A stretch of 64,000 bases of DNA from Dyadobacter sp. 50-39 (GTDB taxonomy: Bacteria > Bacteroidota > Bacteroidia > Cytophagales > Spirosomataceae). The stretch is taken from positions 1-64,000 of the forward strand of contig MKSR01000040.1 in assembly GCA_001898145.1 (NCBI GenBank), in the 5' to 3' direction. Under the pieces are notes generated by a model. That model made no database searches, was not told the DNA's origin, and saw nothing but the letters and a program-made list of their open reading frames with translations. Of this stretch, positions 15,346 to 24,737 are shown piece after piece. The translations under genes were made by a program, and so were the position numbers. The first letter of the stretch is position 1. The number at the start of each line of letters is the position of its first letter.

Positions 15346-16842
15346 CTACGGCTGATAGAACTTCACTGTGCCATCCTCCTCGTTGCTGGTAATGAGCAGG
15401 CTTTTGCCGTTCGGGCTCTTGTCGGATGGGATGAAGAGAACGCCCTCGGGAGCGTCGCCGGTTTTGATGATTTGCAGGAATTGTGGAGCGCCCGGGTTGC
15501 TCAGATCGTAAACGCCTACGGCATCCACGCGCTCCATGGCAACGAAAGCAACAGGTTTGCCATTCATCCAGCCCACGGTAACACCCTCCGGCTCAACGCC
15601 TTTGTCATCGGAGCGCGAATCGTCGTAAAGTCCGGCTTTGATCACCTCTTGTTCGAGCGAGTTGCCCGACTCGTACACGCGCTTCATATCTCCGGCATGG
15701 AAAATGCTGAAACCGCGGCCGCCGAAGCTGTAAAGTTCTTCGTAGGTGCCGTCGTTTTCAAAGTCGCCGCGCGTACTCGTTACCCGCAGACGGCCTAGGT
15801 TGGCTGTTTTTTTCAACTCGTCGGCATTGGGGAAATATACCGGGTTCAGTTTGAGCGAGCTTACGCGTTTTTGCTCGTCGAATGTGCTGTATTCACGGGC
15901 GTCGCCCTCGTCGGCGGTGATCACATACGGCGTTCCATTCACGGTGAAATAGGAAATAGCGTCGGGCAGGTAGAATGATTTGATCGGCCAGTTTCTGAGC
16001 TCAACCTTCTTGTCGTCGTCGCTCGGGTCGATTGAATTGAGAATATAGCTGATATCCTTGGTACCCAGGGCGTGCAGGTTCAGGATCTTGCCATTGATCA
16101 GGTCGATTTCGGCCACGCCGTTGTTTTCCTGCAAGGTCACAAATGCCTTTTGGGAATTGTCCGAAATAGCTACGTATTCTGGCTCGATATCCTGGGCAAA
16201 AGTTGCTTTCGGGCCAAATTTGCGGAAGCCTTTCGCCGCCAAAGCATTGTATGAATTTTCGAACCCTTCGAAAGTGAGCGTTTTCACGGCATAGCCATTG
16301 GAAATGTCGATAATCGAAACCGACCCTTCCGGATCGACGCTGTAATCCGCATTGGGTTCACCCTCGTTGGCAGTCACGATAAAGCGGCCGTCCGGGCTGA
16401 ATGTCACCATATCAGGCAATGCACCCACGGTAATCTGTTTGATTTGCTGCAATGTGGCGGCATCAAGCACGATCACGCTGCCGTTTGCCTGCTTGTTGGC
16501 CGCTTCGAGGGCAATAGCGAGTTTTCCATTCGACACGGCCACGCTGTTGGCCACGCCACCCAGCGCCGAAACGTCGATCGCTTGCAGCTTTGTAATGGCA
16601 GGAAATGCCGAAAGGTCAAGCACATCCACGATGGCCGCCTTTTCGTTGTTTACCGTAAAGAGCCTTTTGGAAATAGGGTCGTATGCCGAGATTTCAGCTG
16701 CGGCAACGTTACCCAGATCTACGCCGGCAACTTCTTTAAAAGCCGATGGGTCTTCCTGAACAGGGTTTTGAGGAGCGTGATCGGTACAGCCGTTCATCAG
16801 CGCTGCCGCCAGCAATAGGGCCAGTAGAGATTTCTTTTGCAT
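15346..16842 (-). CDS. choice-of-anchor I family lipoprotein (alkaline-phosphatase-like)
   Basis: A 498-residue exported protein. The signal peptide MQKKSLLALLLAAALMNGC ends in a lipobox, so it is a lipoprotein. The mature part is a beta-propeller-like surface protein of the choice-of-anchor I type. It has repeated blade motifs with GLY/ASP-rich turns (FSPDGRFIVTANEGEPNADY at about 150-170, ISYFTVNGTPYVITADEGDA near 305-325, and EPEGVTVGWMNGKPVAFVAM near 420). These proteins are annotated near alkaline phosphatases and esterases; catalysis is not shown here. The 11-bp-phased TTAACA/TTAAGT repeat upstream suggests control by an OmpR/PhoB-type regulator, possibly phosphate limitation (inference). 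Confidence 0.8.
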   Translation of the reverse strand: MQKKSLLALLLAAALMNGCTDHAPQNPVQEDPSAFKEVAGVDLGNVAAAEISAYDPISKRLFTVNNEKAAIVDVLDLSAFPAITKLQAIDVSALGGVANSVAVSNGKLAIALEAANKQANGSVIVLDAATLQQIKQITVGALPDMVTFSPDGRFIVTANEGEPNADYSVDPEGSVSIIDISNGYAVKTLTFEGFENSYNALAAKGFRKFGPKATFAQDIEPEYVAISDNSQKAFVTLQENNGVAEIDLINGKILNLHALGTKDISYILNSIDPSDDDKKVELRNWPIKSFYLPDAISYFTVNGTPYVITADEGDAREYSTFDEQKRVSSLKLNPVYFPNADELKKTANLGRLRVTSTRGDFENDGTYEELYSFGGRGFSIFHAGDMKRVYESGNSLEQEVIKAGLYDDSRSDDKGVEPEGVTVGWMNGKPVAFVAMERVDAVGVYDLSNPGAPQFLQIIKTGDAPEGVLFIPSDKSPNGKSLLITSNEEDGTVKFYQP

Positions 16843-16910
16843 TTGATTTGTGAGTAGTTTAAAAATTAAAGGTACTCACGCGTCCAAACGGCGGGGCGTC
16901 GCTTTGGGAG

Positions 16911-16930
16911 ACTTAACAGAATGTTAATAC
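16911..16930 (-). promoter_or_regulatory. phased TTAACA / TTAAGT repeat upstream of the choice-of-anchor-I gene
   Basis: On the minus strand TTAACA (16927-16922) and TTAAGT (16916-16911) start exactly 11 bases apart, about 70-85 bases before the start codon. OmpR/PhoB-family regulators bind direct repeats with this helical phase. The same core (TTAACAT, then 11-bp phase) occurs upstream of the RND operon at 23646-23684. Confidence 0.45.
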
Positions 16931-17098
16931 ATAGGGTAAATTTTGCTCGAAAAGGGCTAGTAACCAGCGTTTTAGTTAATGTTAAAATAACAATAACTTG
17001 ACATTGCAGAAATGGTGGATACCCGTGACACTGGTGTCAGGAGTGCAGCCATCTTAATCATTTTGAAAACCCCAGGGGAGAGCTGTATGCCTAAAAAT

Positions 17099-17129
17099 AA
17101 AGATTCCCCCGAAAACCGGGGGAATCTTT
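17099..17129 (-). terminator. terminator of the RND efflux operon
   Basis: AAAGATTCCCCC (17099-17110) pairs with GGGGGAATCTTT (17118-17129), a 12-bp stem with a 7-base loop. It begins 30 bases past the stop of the outer-membrane factor gene. On the minus strand ATTTTTA follows. Confidence 0.8.
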
Positions 17130-17158
17130 ACAAAAAAACCACATCCTAAGTTAATCGG

Positions 17159-18592
17159 TTAATTCCAGCCGCCCCCGAGTGCCCGGTAGATATTCACCAT
17201 GGCATTCATCTGGCGCATTTTGGTTTCTATCAGCTCGAATCTCGATTCCAGTGCGTCGCGCTGGGTCAGCAACACTTCCATATAATCGGCGCGTGCCGAG
17301 GCGAACAACCGGTTGGAAATCGTGGTCGACTGGTTCAGTGCTTCCACTTCTTTTGTTTTCAGGTCGAAGCTCTTTTCGAGGTTATTGATATTCGAAAGCT
17401 GGTTCACGACTTCGATGTACGCATTCAGTACCGTCCGCTCATAGTTGTAAATAGCCTGGATCTGGCGCGCATTCGCATTGGCATAACCCGCGCGGATCGC
17501 GTAGCGGTTAATCACCGGACCGGCCAGGTCGCCGATAAGCGATCCCATGATCGACTCGGGAACGCGGGCGAGGTAAATCGGGCTGAACGCCTGCAAACCG
17601 AGGCTGGCCGACAATCCGAGCGAAGGATAGAAGTTGGCGCGGGCCACGCTCACATCGATTTTGGCAGCTTGCAAATCGAGCTCCGCCTGCTTGATATCCG
17701 GGCGGTTGGAAAGCAACTGCGACGGTATACCTGACTGCATCACGTTTGGAACAAGGTTTTCGAATCCCTGGCTGCTGCGCTGTACCGGCTGCGGATACCG
17801 TCCGACGAGGAAATTGATCCGGTTTTCCGTTTCGATGATCTGTTGCTGGATGCCGTATTGCAGGTTTTGTGTTTTCAGTACCTGCGCTTCAAACCGGCGA
17901 ACGGCCAGTTCGGTCACGCGGGTTGCTTCTTTCTCCATTCTGACGATCTTGAGCGCATTGTTCTGGATGTCGATGTTCTGGCGGATAATGGCCAGCTGCG
18001 TATCCAGCGCGAGCAGCTCGTAGTAGGAATTGGCGATTTCGGCTGCCAGGTTGGTCATCATGAAGTTCTTGCCTTCGATCGATGACAGGTAGCGCGTTGC
18101 TGCGGCCTTTTTTGCATTCCGCAGCTTGTGCCAGATATCCACTTCCCACCTTGCCACCGCCTGAATGTTCACATCCGGCAGCGGGTCGGGTGTCTCCCTG
18201 CCGGGCTTGATGTCGGTAGTCGCTTCGCTGGCACCGATGTTGGTGTAGCGTGCCGCTTTTTCAACACCCGCACCGCCGCGCAGGCCGATGAAGGGCAGGT
18301 ATTCCCCTTTGCGGGCGCCGATCTCGTTTTGCGAGATAGCGATCTCCTGCATGGTAATATTCAGCTCCTGGTTGTTTCTGAATGCCGTATCGATCAGCGC
18401 ATTCAGGTTAGGATCTGTGAAAAACGATTTCCAGCTTAACTTTCCGGTGTTGGTCGAATCCTGTGAGCCGTTATAGCTCACAGGTACCGCCCGGTTTTCC
18501 GTTTTCTGGGGCATCGTCGGTATATTACAGGCCGAGTAGGTCAGCCCGATGAAGGCGATGCCGGCCCAGTTCAATATTCTCTTATTTCGCAT
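17159..18592 (-). CDS. RND efflux outer-membrane factor lipoprotein (TolC/NodT type)
   Basis: A 477-residue outer-membrane factor from the ATG at 18592. A longer frame to 18640 exists, but the ATG begins a proper lipoprotein signal (MRNKRILNWAGIAFIGL, then lipobox YSAC). It carries the two OEP repeats: residues about 50-230 and 250-470, each with the long helical barrel sequence (for example LTMNLAAEIANSYYELLALDTQL in style) and the conserved RPDIKQAELDLQAAKIDVSVARANFYPSL pattern in the second repeat. It forms the outer-membrane channel of the tripartite pump with the two upstream gene products. Its start overlaps the end of the pump gene by 11 bases (18582-18592), so translation is coupled. 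Confidence 0.93.
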   Translation of the reverse strand: MRNKRILNWAGIAFIGLTYSACNIPTMPQKTENRAVPVSYNGSQDSTNTGKLSWKSFFTDPNLNALIDTAFRNNQELNITMQEIAISQNEIGARKGEYLPFIGLRGGAGVEKAARYTNIGASEATTDIKPGRETPDPLPDVNIQAVARWEVDIWHKLRNAKKAAATRYLSSIEGKNFMMTNLAAEIANSYYELLALDTQLAIIRQNIDIQNNALKIVRMEKEATRVTELAVRRFEAQVLKTQNLQYGIQQQIIETENRINFLVGRYPQPVQRSSQGFENLVPNVMQSGIPSQLLSNRPDIKQAELDLQAAKIDVSVARANFYPSLGLSASLGLQAFSPIYLARVPESIMGSLIGDLAGPVINRYAIRAGYANANARQIQAIYNYERTVLNAYIEVVNQLSNINNLEKSFDLKTKEVEALNQSTTISNRLFASARADYMEVLLTQRDALESRFELIETKMRQMNAMVNIYRALGGGWN

Positions 18593-21500
18593 GTTCGTCT
18601 TTATCTTCTGAAGTTGGGAAAGCGTCAATGGCGTGAACAAATCCTTCGGACAGTGAGCTGTCTTCTTCGTCGCGGATCAATTTCCGGCCATCGGCCATTT
18701 TGGCGAATATGTAGTACAAGCCAGGGATGATGATCACCCCGAAGACCGTACCGAACAACATACCACCCATTGCGGAGGAGCCAATCGTACGGTTACCGAT
18801 CGCGCCGGCGCCGGTAGCCATGATCAACGGGATCAGACCGGCCACGAATGCGAACGAGGTCATAAGGATCGGGCGGAAACGTACTCTCGCTCCCTCGATC
18901 GCCGCGGCCAGGATGGTGGCTCCTTCGGCGCGTTTCTGCACCGCGAATTCCACGATCAACACGGCATTCTTACCGAGCAGACCCACCAGCATGATCAGAC
19001 CGATCTGCGCGTAGATGTTGTTTTCGAGTCCCATCAATTTCAGCATGAGGAACGATCCGAACACCCCGACAGGCAGTGACAATACTACCGCAAGCGGAAT
19101 GATGAAGCTCTCATACTGCGCTGCGAGTACCAGGTACACGAAAGCCAGTACGATCATGAACACCACCACCGATTCGTTTCCACGGATCGATTCGTCGTAA
19201 GAAAGACCTTCGAATGCGATATCGTAACCTTTCGGAAGCGTTTTGGCAGCCACTTCACGGATCGCCGCGATGGCTTCCGCCGTGGTGTAGCCTTTTGCAG
19301 GAAGACCCTGGATCGCGGCTGAGTTATAGAGGTTAAAACGCGTGATCTCGTTCGGTCCCTGTCCCTTTTTGAGTTTCATGAATGAAGAGTAAGGCACCAT
19401 TTCGCCCGCCTCATTTTTAACAAAAAGATTCAAAAGATCGGAAGGGAGCCTTCTGTATTTCGGATCAGACTGTACGTATACTTTAAAGAACTGGTTGAAC
19501 TTGATAAAACCCTGTTCGTAAGTACTACCGATCATGATGTTAAGGTTGTCCATCGCTTTTCCGATTGATACGCCTTTCTGCATGGCCAGTTTATTGTCGA
19601 TTTCCAGTTCGTACTGCGGATAGTTTGCCGCGAAGAAGGTGAACAAACCGGTCAGCTCTTTACGTTTGCCGAGGTTATCGAGGAATTCCTTGTTGATCTT
19701 GTCAAACTCCTGGTAGTCGGTGTCTGTGTTTTTATCCAACAGACGCATTGAGAAACCGCCGGACGTACCGAAACCTGGAATCGCTGGTGGTTCGAAGAAT
19801 TCAACCGTCGCGCCGAGGCCTTTGGAAGCGTGTTCAAGCTCTTCCATGATCTCTTTCACGTTCTGCTCGCGTTCGTGCCAGGGTTTAAGGTTGATCAAAC
19901 AGGTACCTGCATTGGAACCGCGACCTTCCGTCATGATCTCATAACCTGCCAGTGATGATACCGATTCGATACCTTCCACTTCCTCGCAAATCTTTTGAAG
20001 ACGACGGGATACCTCATTGGTTTTTTCCAAAGTTGATCCCGGAGGTGTCTGGATGATCGCGTAGATGGTACTCTGGTCTTCGTTAGGAATAAAACCTGCC
20101 GGTACGATCGAGTTCACATAGAAAATACCGAAACAGAACAGGCCAAGAACGAGGAATGTCACCAAGCGACGGGCCACGATCCTGTTCAGCAATGAGACGT
20201 ACCCACCGGTCAGTTTTTCAAAACCACGGTTGAATGCGTCGATTCCCTTGTCCATAATGGATTTCTTTCTCGGATGGCCGTGGTGGCTCTTCAAAAGCAT
20301 CGCGCACAATACCGGCGTAAGCGTCAACGCGATCAACGCGGAGATAACGATGGAGCTTGCCATGGTAATGGAGAACTGGCGGTAGAACGTACCCACAGGA
20401 CCCGACATGAAGGAGATTGGTACGAATACCGATACCATGACCGCCGTGATCGCGATAATCGCGCCGCTGATCTCGGAAAGTACCTTTTTCACCGCATTAT
20501 ACGGCGATATGCCAGGCTCCTCCTCAAATTTTGCGTGGACCGCCTCCACCACCACAATCGCGTCATCGACCACAATACCGATTGCCAATACCAATGCAAA
20601 CAGGGTGATCAGGTTAATAGATAGTCCAAATCCTTGAATTACGAAGAATGCACCAATCAACGATACCGGAACCGCAAGGATCGGGATCAGGGTTGAGCGC
20701 CAGTCGCCCAGGAATAGGAACACTACCAATGCCACAAGGATAAATGCATCGCGGAGGGTGTCGATTACCTGTTCGATAGACGCGTCGAGGAACTGCGAAA
20801 CGTCGTAGCTGATCTTATAATCGATGCCGGGAGGAAAAGAAGCTTTCATCACATCGAGCTTCTTTTTCACTTCCGCAATTACGTCGCTCGCATTACTACC
20901 GTAGTTCTGGCGCAAAACGATCGCCGCGGATGCCTTACCATCGAGGTTGGAGTAAATATCAAAGAATTCACTTCCCAGCTCCACTTTCGCAATGTCTTTC
21001 AAATGGATACTTTCACCTTCTTTATTGGCGCGGATGATGATGTCTTCGTATTCCTTCGGTTCGCTGTACCGTCCTTTGTAAGTCAATACATATTCTAGCG
21101 ATTGCGCGGCGATACCGGAGCTTTGTCCGATACGGCCCGGGCGACCGATGATACTCTGTTCGGCCAGCGACTTCATGACCTCTTCTACCGAAATGCTGTA
21201 CGCACGCATACGCTCGGGGTTAAGCCATACGCGCATCGCGTAACGACGGCTACCGAGGATCTGCGCCCGCGCTACCCCTTTGGTCCGCTGGATTTCAGGG
21301 ATCATTTTTACGGTAGCGTAGTTGAAGAGGAATTTCTCGTCAATGGTTTTCGATTTTGAGTACAGGTTGACGTACATCAACATACTCGGCTGGATGGGCG
21401 TGATAATTACCCCTTCACGCTGAACGAGTTCCGGAAGAAGCGGCATTACCTGGTCAACCCTTGTTTTTACCCTGATAACGGCGTCGTTGGGGTCGGTACC

Positions 21501-21788
21501 GGGTTCGAAGATAATCCTTAATGTAGCTTCACCGGCACTGGTGGCATCGGTGGCAATGTAACGCATATCCTGAACACCGTTAATCGCTTGTTCCAGCGTA
21601 ATGAGTGTGGATTTCACCAACACGTCGGCACTCGAACCGGGGTAAGCTATAAAGATGTTAACAGTGGTAGGAGCAATGTCCGGGAACTGCGAGATAGGCA
21701 GTTTTTTGATAGCCAGTACACCAATAAAGACTATCATGACCGATATCACAATTGCGAATACAGGTCGTCGTATGAATTGATTAAACAT
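18582..21788 (-). CDS. RND efflux pump, inner-membrane transporter (HAE1/AcrB type)
   Basis: A 1068-residue proton-driven RND pump of the hydrophobe/amphiphile family. Twelve membrane segments and two large periplasmic loops fit the normal length of about 1040 plus a charged C-terminal tail. The proton-relay aspartates are present in IGIVVDDAIVVVEAVH (about residue 405-420), and the relay lysine in MLVGLLGKNAVLIVEFA (about 950). The porter-domain motif of the second half (PGSTLEKTNEVSRRLQKI near 600) is intact. Substrates cannot be read from sequence; antibiotics or bile-like amphiphiles are typical. It sits between adaptor and outer-membrane factor genes in one operon. Confidence 0.95.
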   Translation of the reverse strand: MFNQFIRRPVFAIVISVMIVFIGVLAIKKLPISQFPDIAPTTVNIFIAYPGSSADVLVKSTLITLEQAINGVQDMRYIATDATSAGEATLRIIFEPGTDPNDAVIRVKTRVDQVMPLLPELVQREGVIITPIQPSMLMYVNLYSKSKTIDEKFLFNYATVKMIPEIQRTKGVARAQILGSRRYAMRVWLNPERMRAYSISVEEVMKSLAEQSIIGRPGRIGQSSGIAAQSLEYVLTYKGRYSEPKEYEDIIIRANKEGESIHLKDIAKVELGSEFFDIYSNLDGKASAAIVLRQNYGSNASDVIAEVKKKLDVMKASFPPGIDYKISYDVSQFLDASIEQVIDTLRDAFILVALVVFLFLGDWRSTLIPILAVPVSLIGAFFVIQGFGLSINLITLFALVLAIGIVVDDAIVVVEAVHAKFEEEPGISPYNAVKKVLSEISGAIIAITAVMVSVFVPISFMSGPVGTFYRQFSITMASSIVISALIALTLTPVLCAMLLKSHHGHPRKKSIMDKGIDAFNRGFEKLTGGYVSLLNRIVARRLVTFLVLGLFCFGIFYVNSIVPAGFIPNEDQSTIYAIIQTPPGSTLEKTNEVSRRLQKICEEVEGIESVSSLAGYEIMTEGRGSNAGTCLINLKPWHEREQNVKEIMEELEHASKGLGATVEFFEPPAIPGFGTSGGFSMRLLDKNTDTDYQEFDKINKEFLDNLGKRKELTGLFTFFAANYPQYELEIDNKLAMQKGVSIGKAMDNLNIMIGSTYEQGFIKFNQFFKVYVQSDPKYRRLPSDLLNLFVKNEAGEMVPYSSFMKLKKGQGPNEITRFNLYNSAAIQGLPAKGYTTAEAIAAIREVAAKTLPKGYDIAFEGLSYDESIRGNESVVVFMIVLAFVYLVLAAQYESFIIPLAVVLSLPVGVFGSFLMLKLMGLENNIYAQIGLIMLVGLLGKNAVLIVEFAVQKRAEGATILAAAIEGARVRFRPILMTSFAFVAGLIPLIMATGAGAIGNRTIGSSAMGGMLFGTVFGVIIIPGLYYIFAKMADGRKLIRDEEDSSLSEGFVHAIDAFPTSEDKDEHAK

Positions 21789-21809
21789 ATCTTTTGCTTT
21801 CGGACCTGA

Positions 21810-22895
21810 TTATTCCGCGTACAGGCTGAGGTGAGAAATAACCGAATCGGGCTTCTGGAACTTGTAGCTGATCTTCTCGTTTTCGCGTACCTGGCGCAAG
21901 CCTTCCAGCAATATTTTGTCGTCCTTTTGAAGACCGTGTGAGATCGCGAAAATGTGCGGCAGTTCGGCAGCGATAGTGATCTCGCGAGACTGTACTTTGC
22001 CATCTTTGTCGATCACGTAGCAGTATTTCTTTTCCAAAACCTCGAAAGTTGCTTTCTGTGGAATCAACAGGGCATTTTTCAATGGTACGCTGATTTGCAC
22101 GTTGCCCGTTTCGCCGTGGCGGAGCAAGCCTTTCGGGTTCGGGAAAGTGGCCCGGAATGCGATGTTACCTGTTTCGTTATTAAAGTCGGCCTCGATGGTT
22201 TTCACCGCTCCGGTATGATCGAAGATCTTTTCGTTAGCCATTTTGAGTCTCACTTTCAGGAGGTTACCGTTGTCTTCTCCCGATTTGTAATTGAGGTATT
22301 CAGCTTCCGGAACATTGAAATAAACCCACATTTCACTGTTGTCGGAAAGCGTAGTGAGCAGGTCGCCTTCATCCACAAGACTTCCCAACCGCACCTGGAA
22401 ATGGTCCATGATACCATTGAACGGCGCGCGGATTTCCGTAAATCCAAGGTGCGTCGAAGCGAGCCCCAGTTCCGCTTTTGCTTTATCGAGTTTCGCTTTC
22501 GCCAATGCGAGTTCGTTTTTGGAAACTACATTGCTGTCGGCCAGCGCCTTGGTGTTTTTGTATTCGATTTCGGCGAAGTTGGCTTCTGCCTGTGCTTTTT
22601 GTTGCTCAGCCTGGTAAACCATCGGCATGATCTGGAACATCAGCTGGCCTTTTTTCACAGTCTGACCTTCATCCACATATATTTTTTGCAAATAACCTCT
22701 TTCCAAAGCACGCAGCTCGATATGGCTGATCGCCCTGATCTGGCTCACGTATTCTTTGACGATCGTGGTGTCTTTCTGTAAGGGGCTGGTTACGGAATAA
22801 TGAACTGGTTCTTCTTTTTCTTCTTCGTGTTTGGATGTACAGCCTGTCTGATACAACAATGCACCCAAGCTCACGAGCATGAGAATTCTTTTCAT
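21810..22895 (-). CDS. RND efflux periplasmic adaptor (membrane fusion protein)
   Basis: A 361-residue AcrA-type adaptor lipoprotein from the ATG at 22895; the frame extends to 22916 but this ATG starts the signal peptide (MKRILMLVSLGALLYQTGC, lipobox TGC). Domain order: barrel-sandwich half (ERGYLQKIYVDEGQTVKKGQ, about 70-90), alpha-helical hairpin (about 95-150, KAQAEANFAEIEYKNTKALA), second lipoyl half (GFTEIRAPFNGIMDHFQVRL about 155-175), beta-barrel and membrane-proximal domains. It links the inner-membrane pump to the outer-membrane factor. It is 21 bp upstream of the pump gene and clearly co-transcribed. Confidence 0.95.
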   Translation of the reverse strand: MKRILMLVSLGALLYQTGCTSKHEEEKEEPVHYSVTSPLQKDTTIVKEYVSQIRAISHIELRALERGYLQKIYVDEGQTVKKGQLMFQIMPMVYQAEQQKAQAEANFAEIEYKNTKALADSNVVSKNELALAKAKLDKAKAELGLASTHLGFTEIRAPFNGIMDHFQVRLGSLVDEGDLLTTLSDNSEMWVYFNVPEAEYLNYKSGEDNGNLLKVRLKMANEKIFDHTGAVKTIEADFNNETGNIAFRATFPNPKGLLRHGETGNVQISVPLKNALLIPQKATFEVLEKKYCYVIDKDGKVQSREITIAAELPHIFAISHGLQKDDKILLEGLRQVRENEKISYKFQKPDSVISHLSLYAE

Positions 22896-23048
22896 GATGA
22901 TTTTTGGAGTTAACAAAATGGAATTTTTTGATAGTTACTGTTCGTAAGGGTGTGCCTGATGGCACGAAACGGGCGGCCGTGAGCTACCGGGGATTGGAGC
23001 ACGACGACCGGATGAGCAGGCCGTAGGAAAGCCTGCCGGGTAGCAGGA

Positions 23049-23471
23049 TCATATTCTGAGTACGCGGAGCCTCAGGTAGCGGTGAGCGCAATAAACCAGG
23101 CCGGACCGAAGTAACGGCCGGATGTTAGCCATGCAGATATTAGGGAAAAACTGGCGCGAAGCGGATGCGGCAGCCAACGCGACGTTTGCACGGGGTGATT
23201 TTTTAGCGGAGAACGATTCGCTGGAATCTTCTTCCTTTTCTTCCGAGATCGACCGGACAAACGCTGCAAACCTCCGCGCATTATCCGGCAGGCGGAATGC
23301 GGGTGCATCGTCGTTGAAAGCCTGTACGAAATTGGGGTGCGCCGATTGGGCCAGAATTTGAACGGGAGAATGGCAAGGTTGATGCTCCTTCGATCCCGCA
23401 TACATATTGCTGTATCCATCCACCAGGAGAATGCACAGGGGCAGGAGATATTTCAGCAATTCTTTAATCAT
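23049..23471 (-). CDS. small exported hypothetical protein preceding the RND operon
   Basis: A 140-residue protein with a hydrophobic N-terminus (MIKELLKYLLPLCILLVDGY) that is probably a signal peptide. The mature part is basic and low in complexity. The C-terminus ends in an RYLRLRVLRI-like tail. I believe similar tails (aromatic-RYL-x-[FL]-[RQ]-V-[LF]-RI) occur in a group of uncharacterised Bacteroidetes exported proteins of about 130-150 residues, but I cannot verify this. The gene is on the same strand as the RND operon, 153 bp upstream of the adaptor gene, and could be part of the unit or a separate gene. No function is known. Confidence 0.45.
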   Translation of the reverse strand: MIKELLKYLLPLCILLVDGYSNMYAGSKEHQPCHSPVQILAQSAHPNFVQAFNDDAPAFRLPDNARRFAAFVRSISEEKEEDSSESFSAKKSPRANVALAAASASRQFFPNICMANIRPLLRSGLVYCAHRYLRLRVLRI

Positions 23472-23874
23472 CTTAACGGGTAGCTATTGAGTCTTTTGTA
23501 TAATTTGAAGGTCTTAATTGGTGTCGTTATGTCAAGTCTTTGAAAATGAGCATGCGTTTAGGCGCTCTTCCCAAAGCGCGTGATGGCTAAATTGTTCTTT
23601 TCGTAGGTGTGTGCCTCTTATACGCATACAAAAACCGCACTTCATCCTTAACTCCATGTTAAAAGGATGTTAAAAAGGGATTAAAATCGTCGAACGGCCA
23701 TTGCGCGCTATTCTGCGGCGAAGCGGGGGACATGTTTTGGATAAAATATTCTTTTAATCGTCATATTGGTGTGCGAATGGAGGTAGGATGGAGGAGGGGA
23801 AATTGGGGTAGCTCCTCGTTCGTGCAAATGGAGGGCACAAAGGTTGACCTCTGCGCCAGCGTCGCCGGTGCGGT
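23472..23874. other. intergenic region with the leftward promoter for the RND unit
   Basis: No gene is visible. It contains the phased TTAACA repeats at 23646-23684 and, at its right end, the 3' end of the sensory-protein gene at 23875. A minus-strand frame at 23708-24166 overlaps the opposite-frame coding sequence and is rejected. Confidence 0.6.
23646..23684 (-). promoter_or_regulatory. four TTAA-type direct repeats at exact 11-bp spacing
   Basis: On the minus strand TTAATC (23684), TTAACA (23673), TTAACA (23662) and TTAAGG (23651) begin 11 bases apart, one helical turn. They lie about 175-215 bases upstream of the hypothetical gene at 23471 and upstream of the whole RND unit. An OmpR/PhoB-type regulator is the likely class of binder (inference). 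The same core also occurs at 16911-16930. Confidence 0.5.
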
Positions 23875-24660
23875 TTAGTGGCGTGCTTCTTCGAGAAAAT
23901 GCTGGCCGCGGTTCTGGTAGGCGTGAATGCCGCTGCTGATCAGGATAATGGCCGAAACAATGAGCGCTGCGTTCACAATGGCTGGCGCGGTTCCCCAGTT
24001 GGCCACGGCCACCGCCACCAGCGCCCACACGCCTACAATCGAAGATTCCCGCAAATTGCGTTTCCAGGTGAGGGCAAGGTAAACCACTCCCGCGATGCAG
24101 ATCATAATGACAGTCCAGACGATGGGAGAGAGGCCAAAGCCGTCCCAGCCGATTTTGGTGAACCACGCTGCCACATTAGCGATGAGCGCCACGGATATCC
24201 AGCCCAGGTAAGTCGCGAATGGCCACCAGGTCAGGGCGATTTTTTTGATAGGCAGCAGATCCATTTCCATGTGCGTCCGGACGATGATCAGCCACAGCGA
24301 AGTGAGGAGCGTAATCATGATCAGTACCGAAAGACCGGTGAAATCATACAGCCAGGCCAGCACCCACACTGAGTTGGCGGCACAGGAAACCACAAAAAGC
24401 CAGCCGATTTTTTCCACCACAGCCGGGACCTCGCGCTTTCCTGAAATACCCCGTGCCTGGTAAATCACAAATGCGGTGAGCATCAGGTAAATCAGGCCCC
24501 AGATCGAGAATGCATAGCCTGAGGGCGTAAAGTAGTTTTGGTAGCGGGCAGAAACGGTAGCCATGGTGTTACCGTTGAAAATACCCGTGTTGGAGAGGTA
24601 GTTAATCACGATCGTGAAGATCAATGCGACGATATTGGCTATTTGCAAGGTTCTTTTCAT
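23875..24660 (-). CDS. TspO/MBR-related tryptophan-rich sensory protein
   Basis: A 261-residue integral membrane protein from the ATG at 24660; a longer frame to 24741 overlaps the upstream kinase gene and is not used. It has about eight hydrophobic segments, and shows the family pattern FTPSGYAFSIWGLIYLMLTA at about 45-65, plus tryptophan-rich loops (SVWVLAWLYDFTG, LTWWPFATYLGWISVAL, WFTKIGWDGFG). The normal TspO protein is about 160 residues with five segments; this is the longer type. Known TspO proteins bind porphyrins or act in stress signalling; the role here is unknown. It follows the LytS-type kinase gene by 77 bp on the same strand. Confidence 0.8.
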   Translation of the reverse strand: MKRTLQIANIVALIFTIVINYLSNTGIFNGNTMATVSARYQNYFTPSGYAFSIWGLIYLMLTAFVIYQARGISGKREVPAVVEKIGWLFVVSCAANSVWVLAWLYDFTGLSVLIMITLLTSLWLIIVRTHMEMDLLPIKKIALTWWPFATYLGWISVALIANVAAWFTKIGWDGFGLSPIVWTVIMICIAGVVYLALTWKRNLRESSIVGVWALVAVAVANWGTAPAIVNAALIVSAIILISSGIHAYQNRGQHFLEEARH

Positions 24661-24737
24661 AACTGTTGCGGTGGTTATTGGTTTACGAATGAGCATCGGC
24701 GAGCGGGTAGAGCCGTACGCCATTGGATTGCACAACT

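Noticed and set aside
21954-22781. Long plus-strand frame opposite the first adaptor gene
   Set aside because: It lies fully antisense to a certain adaptor gene and is rich in His, Phe and Val of the kind produced by antisense reading; no family matches.
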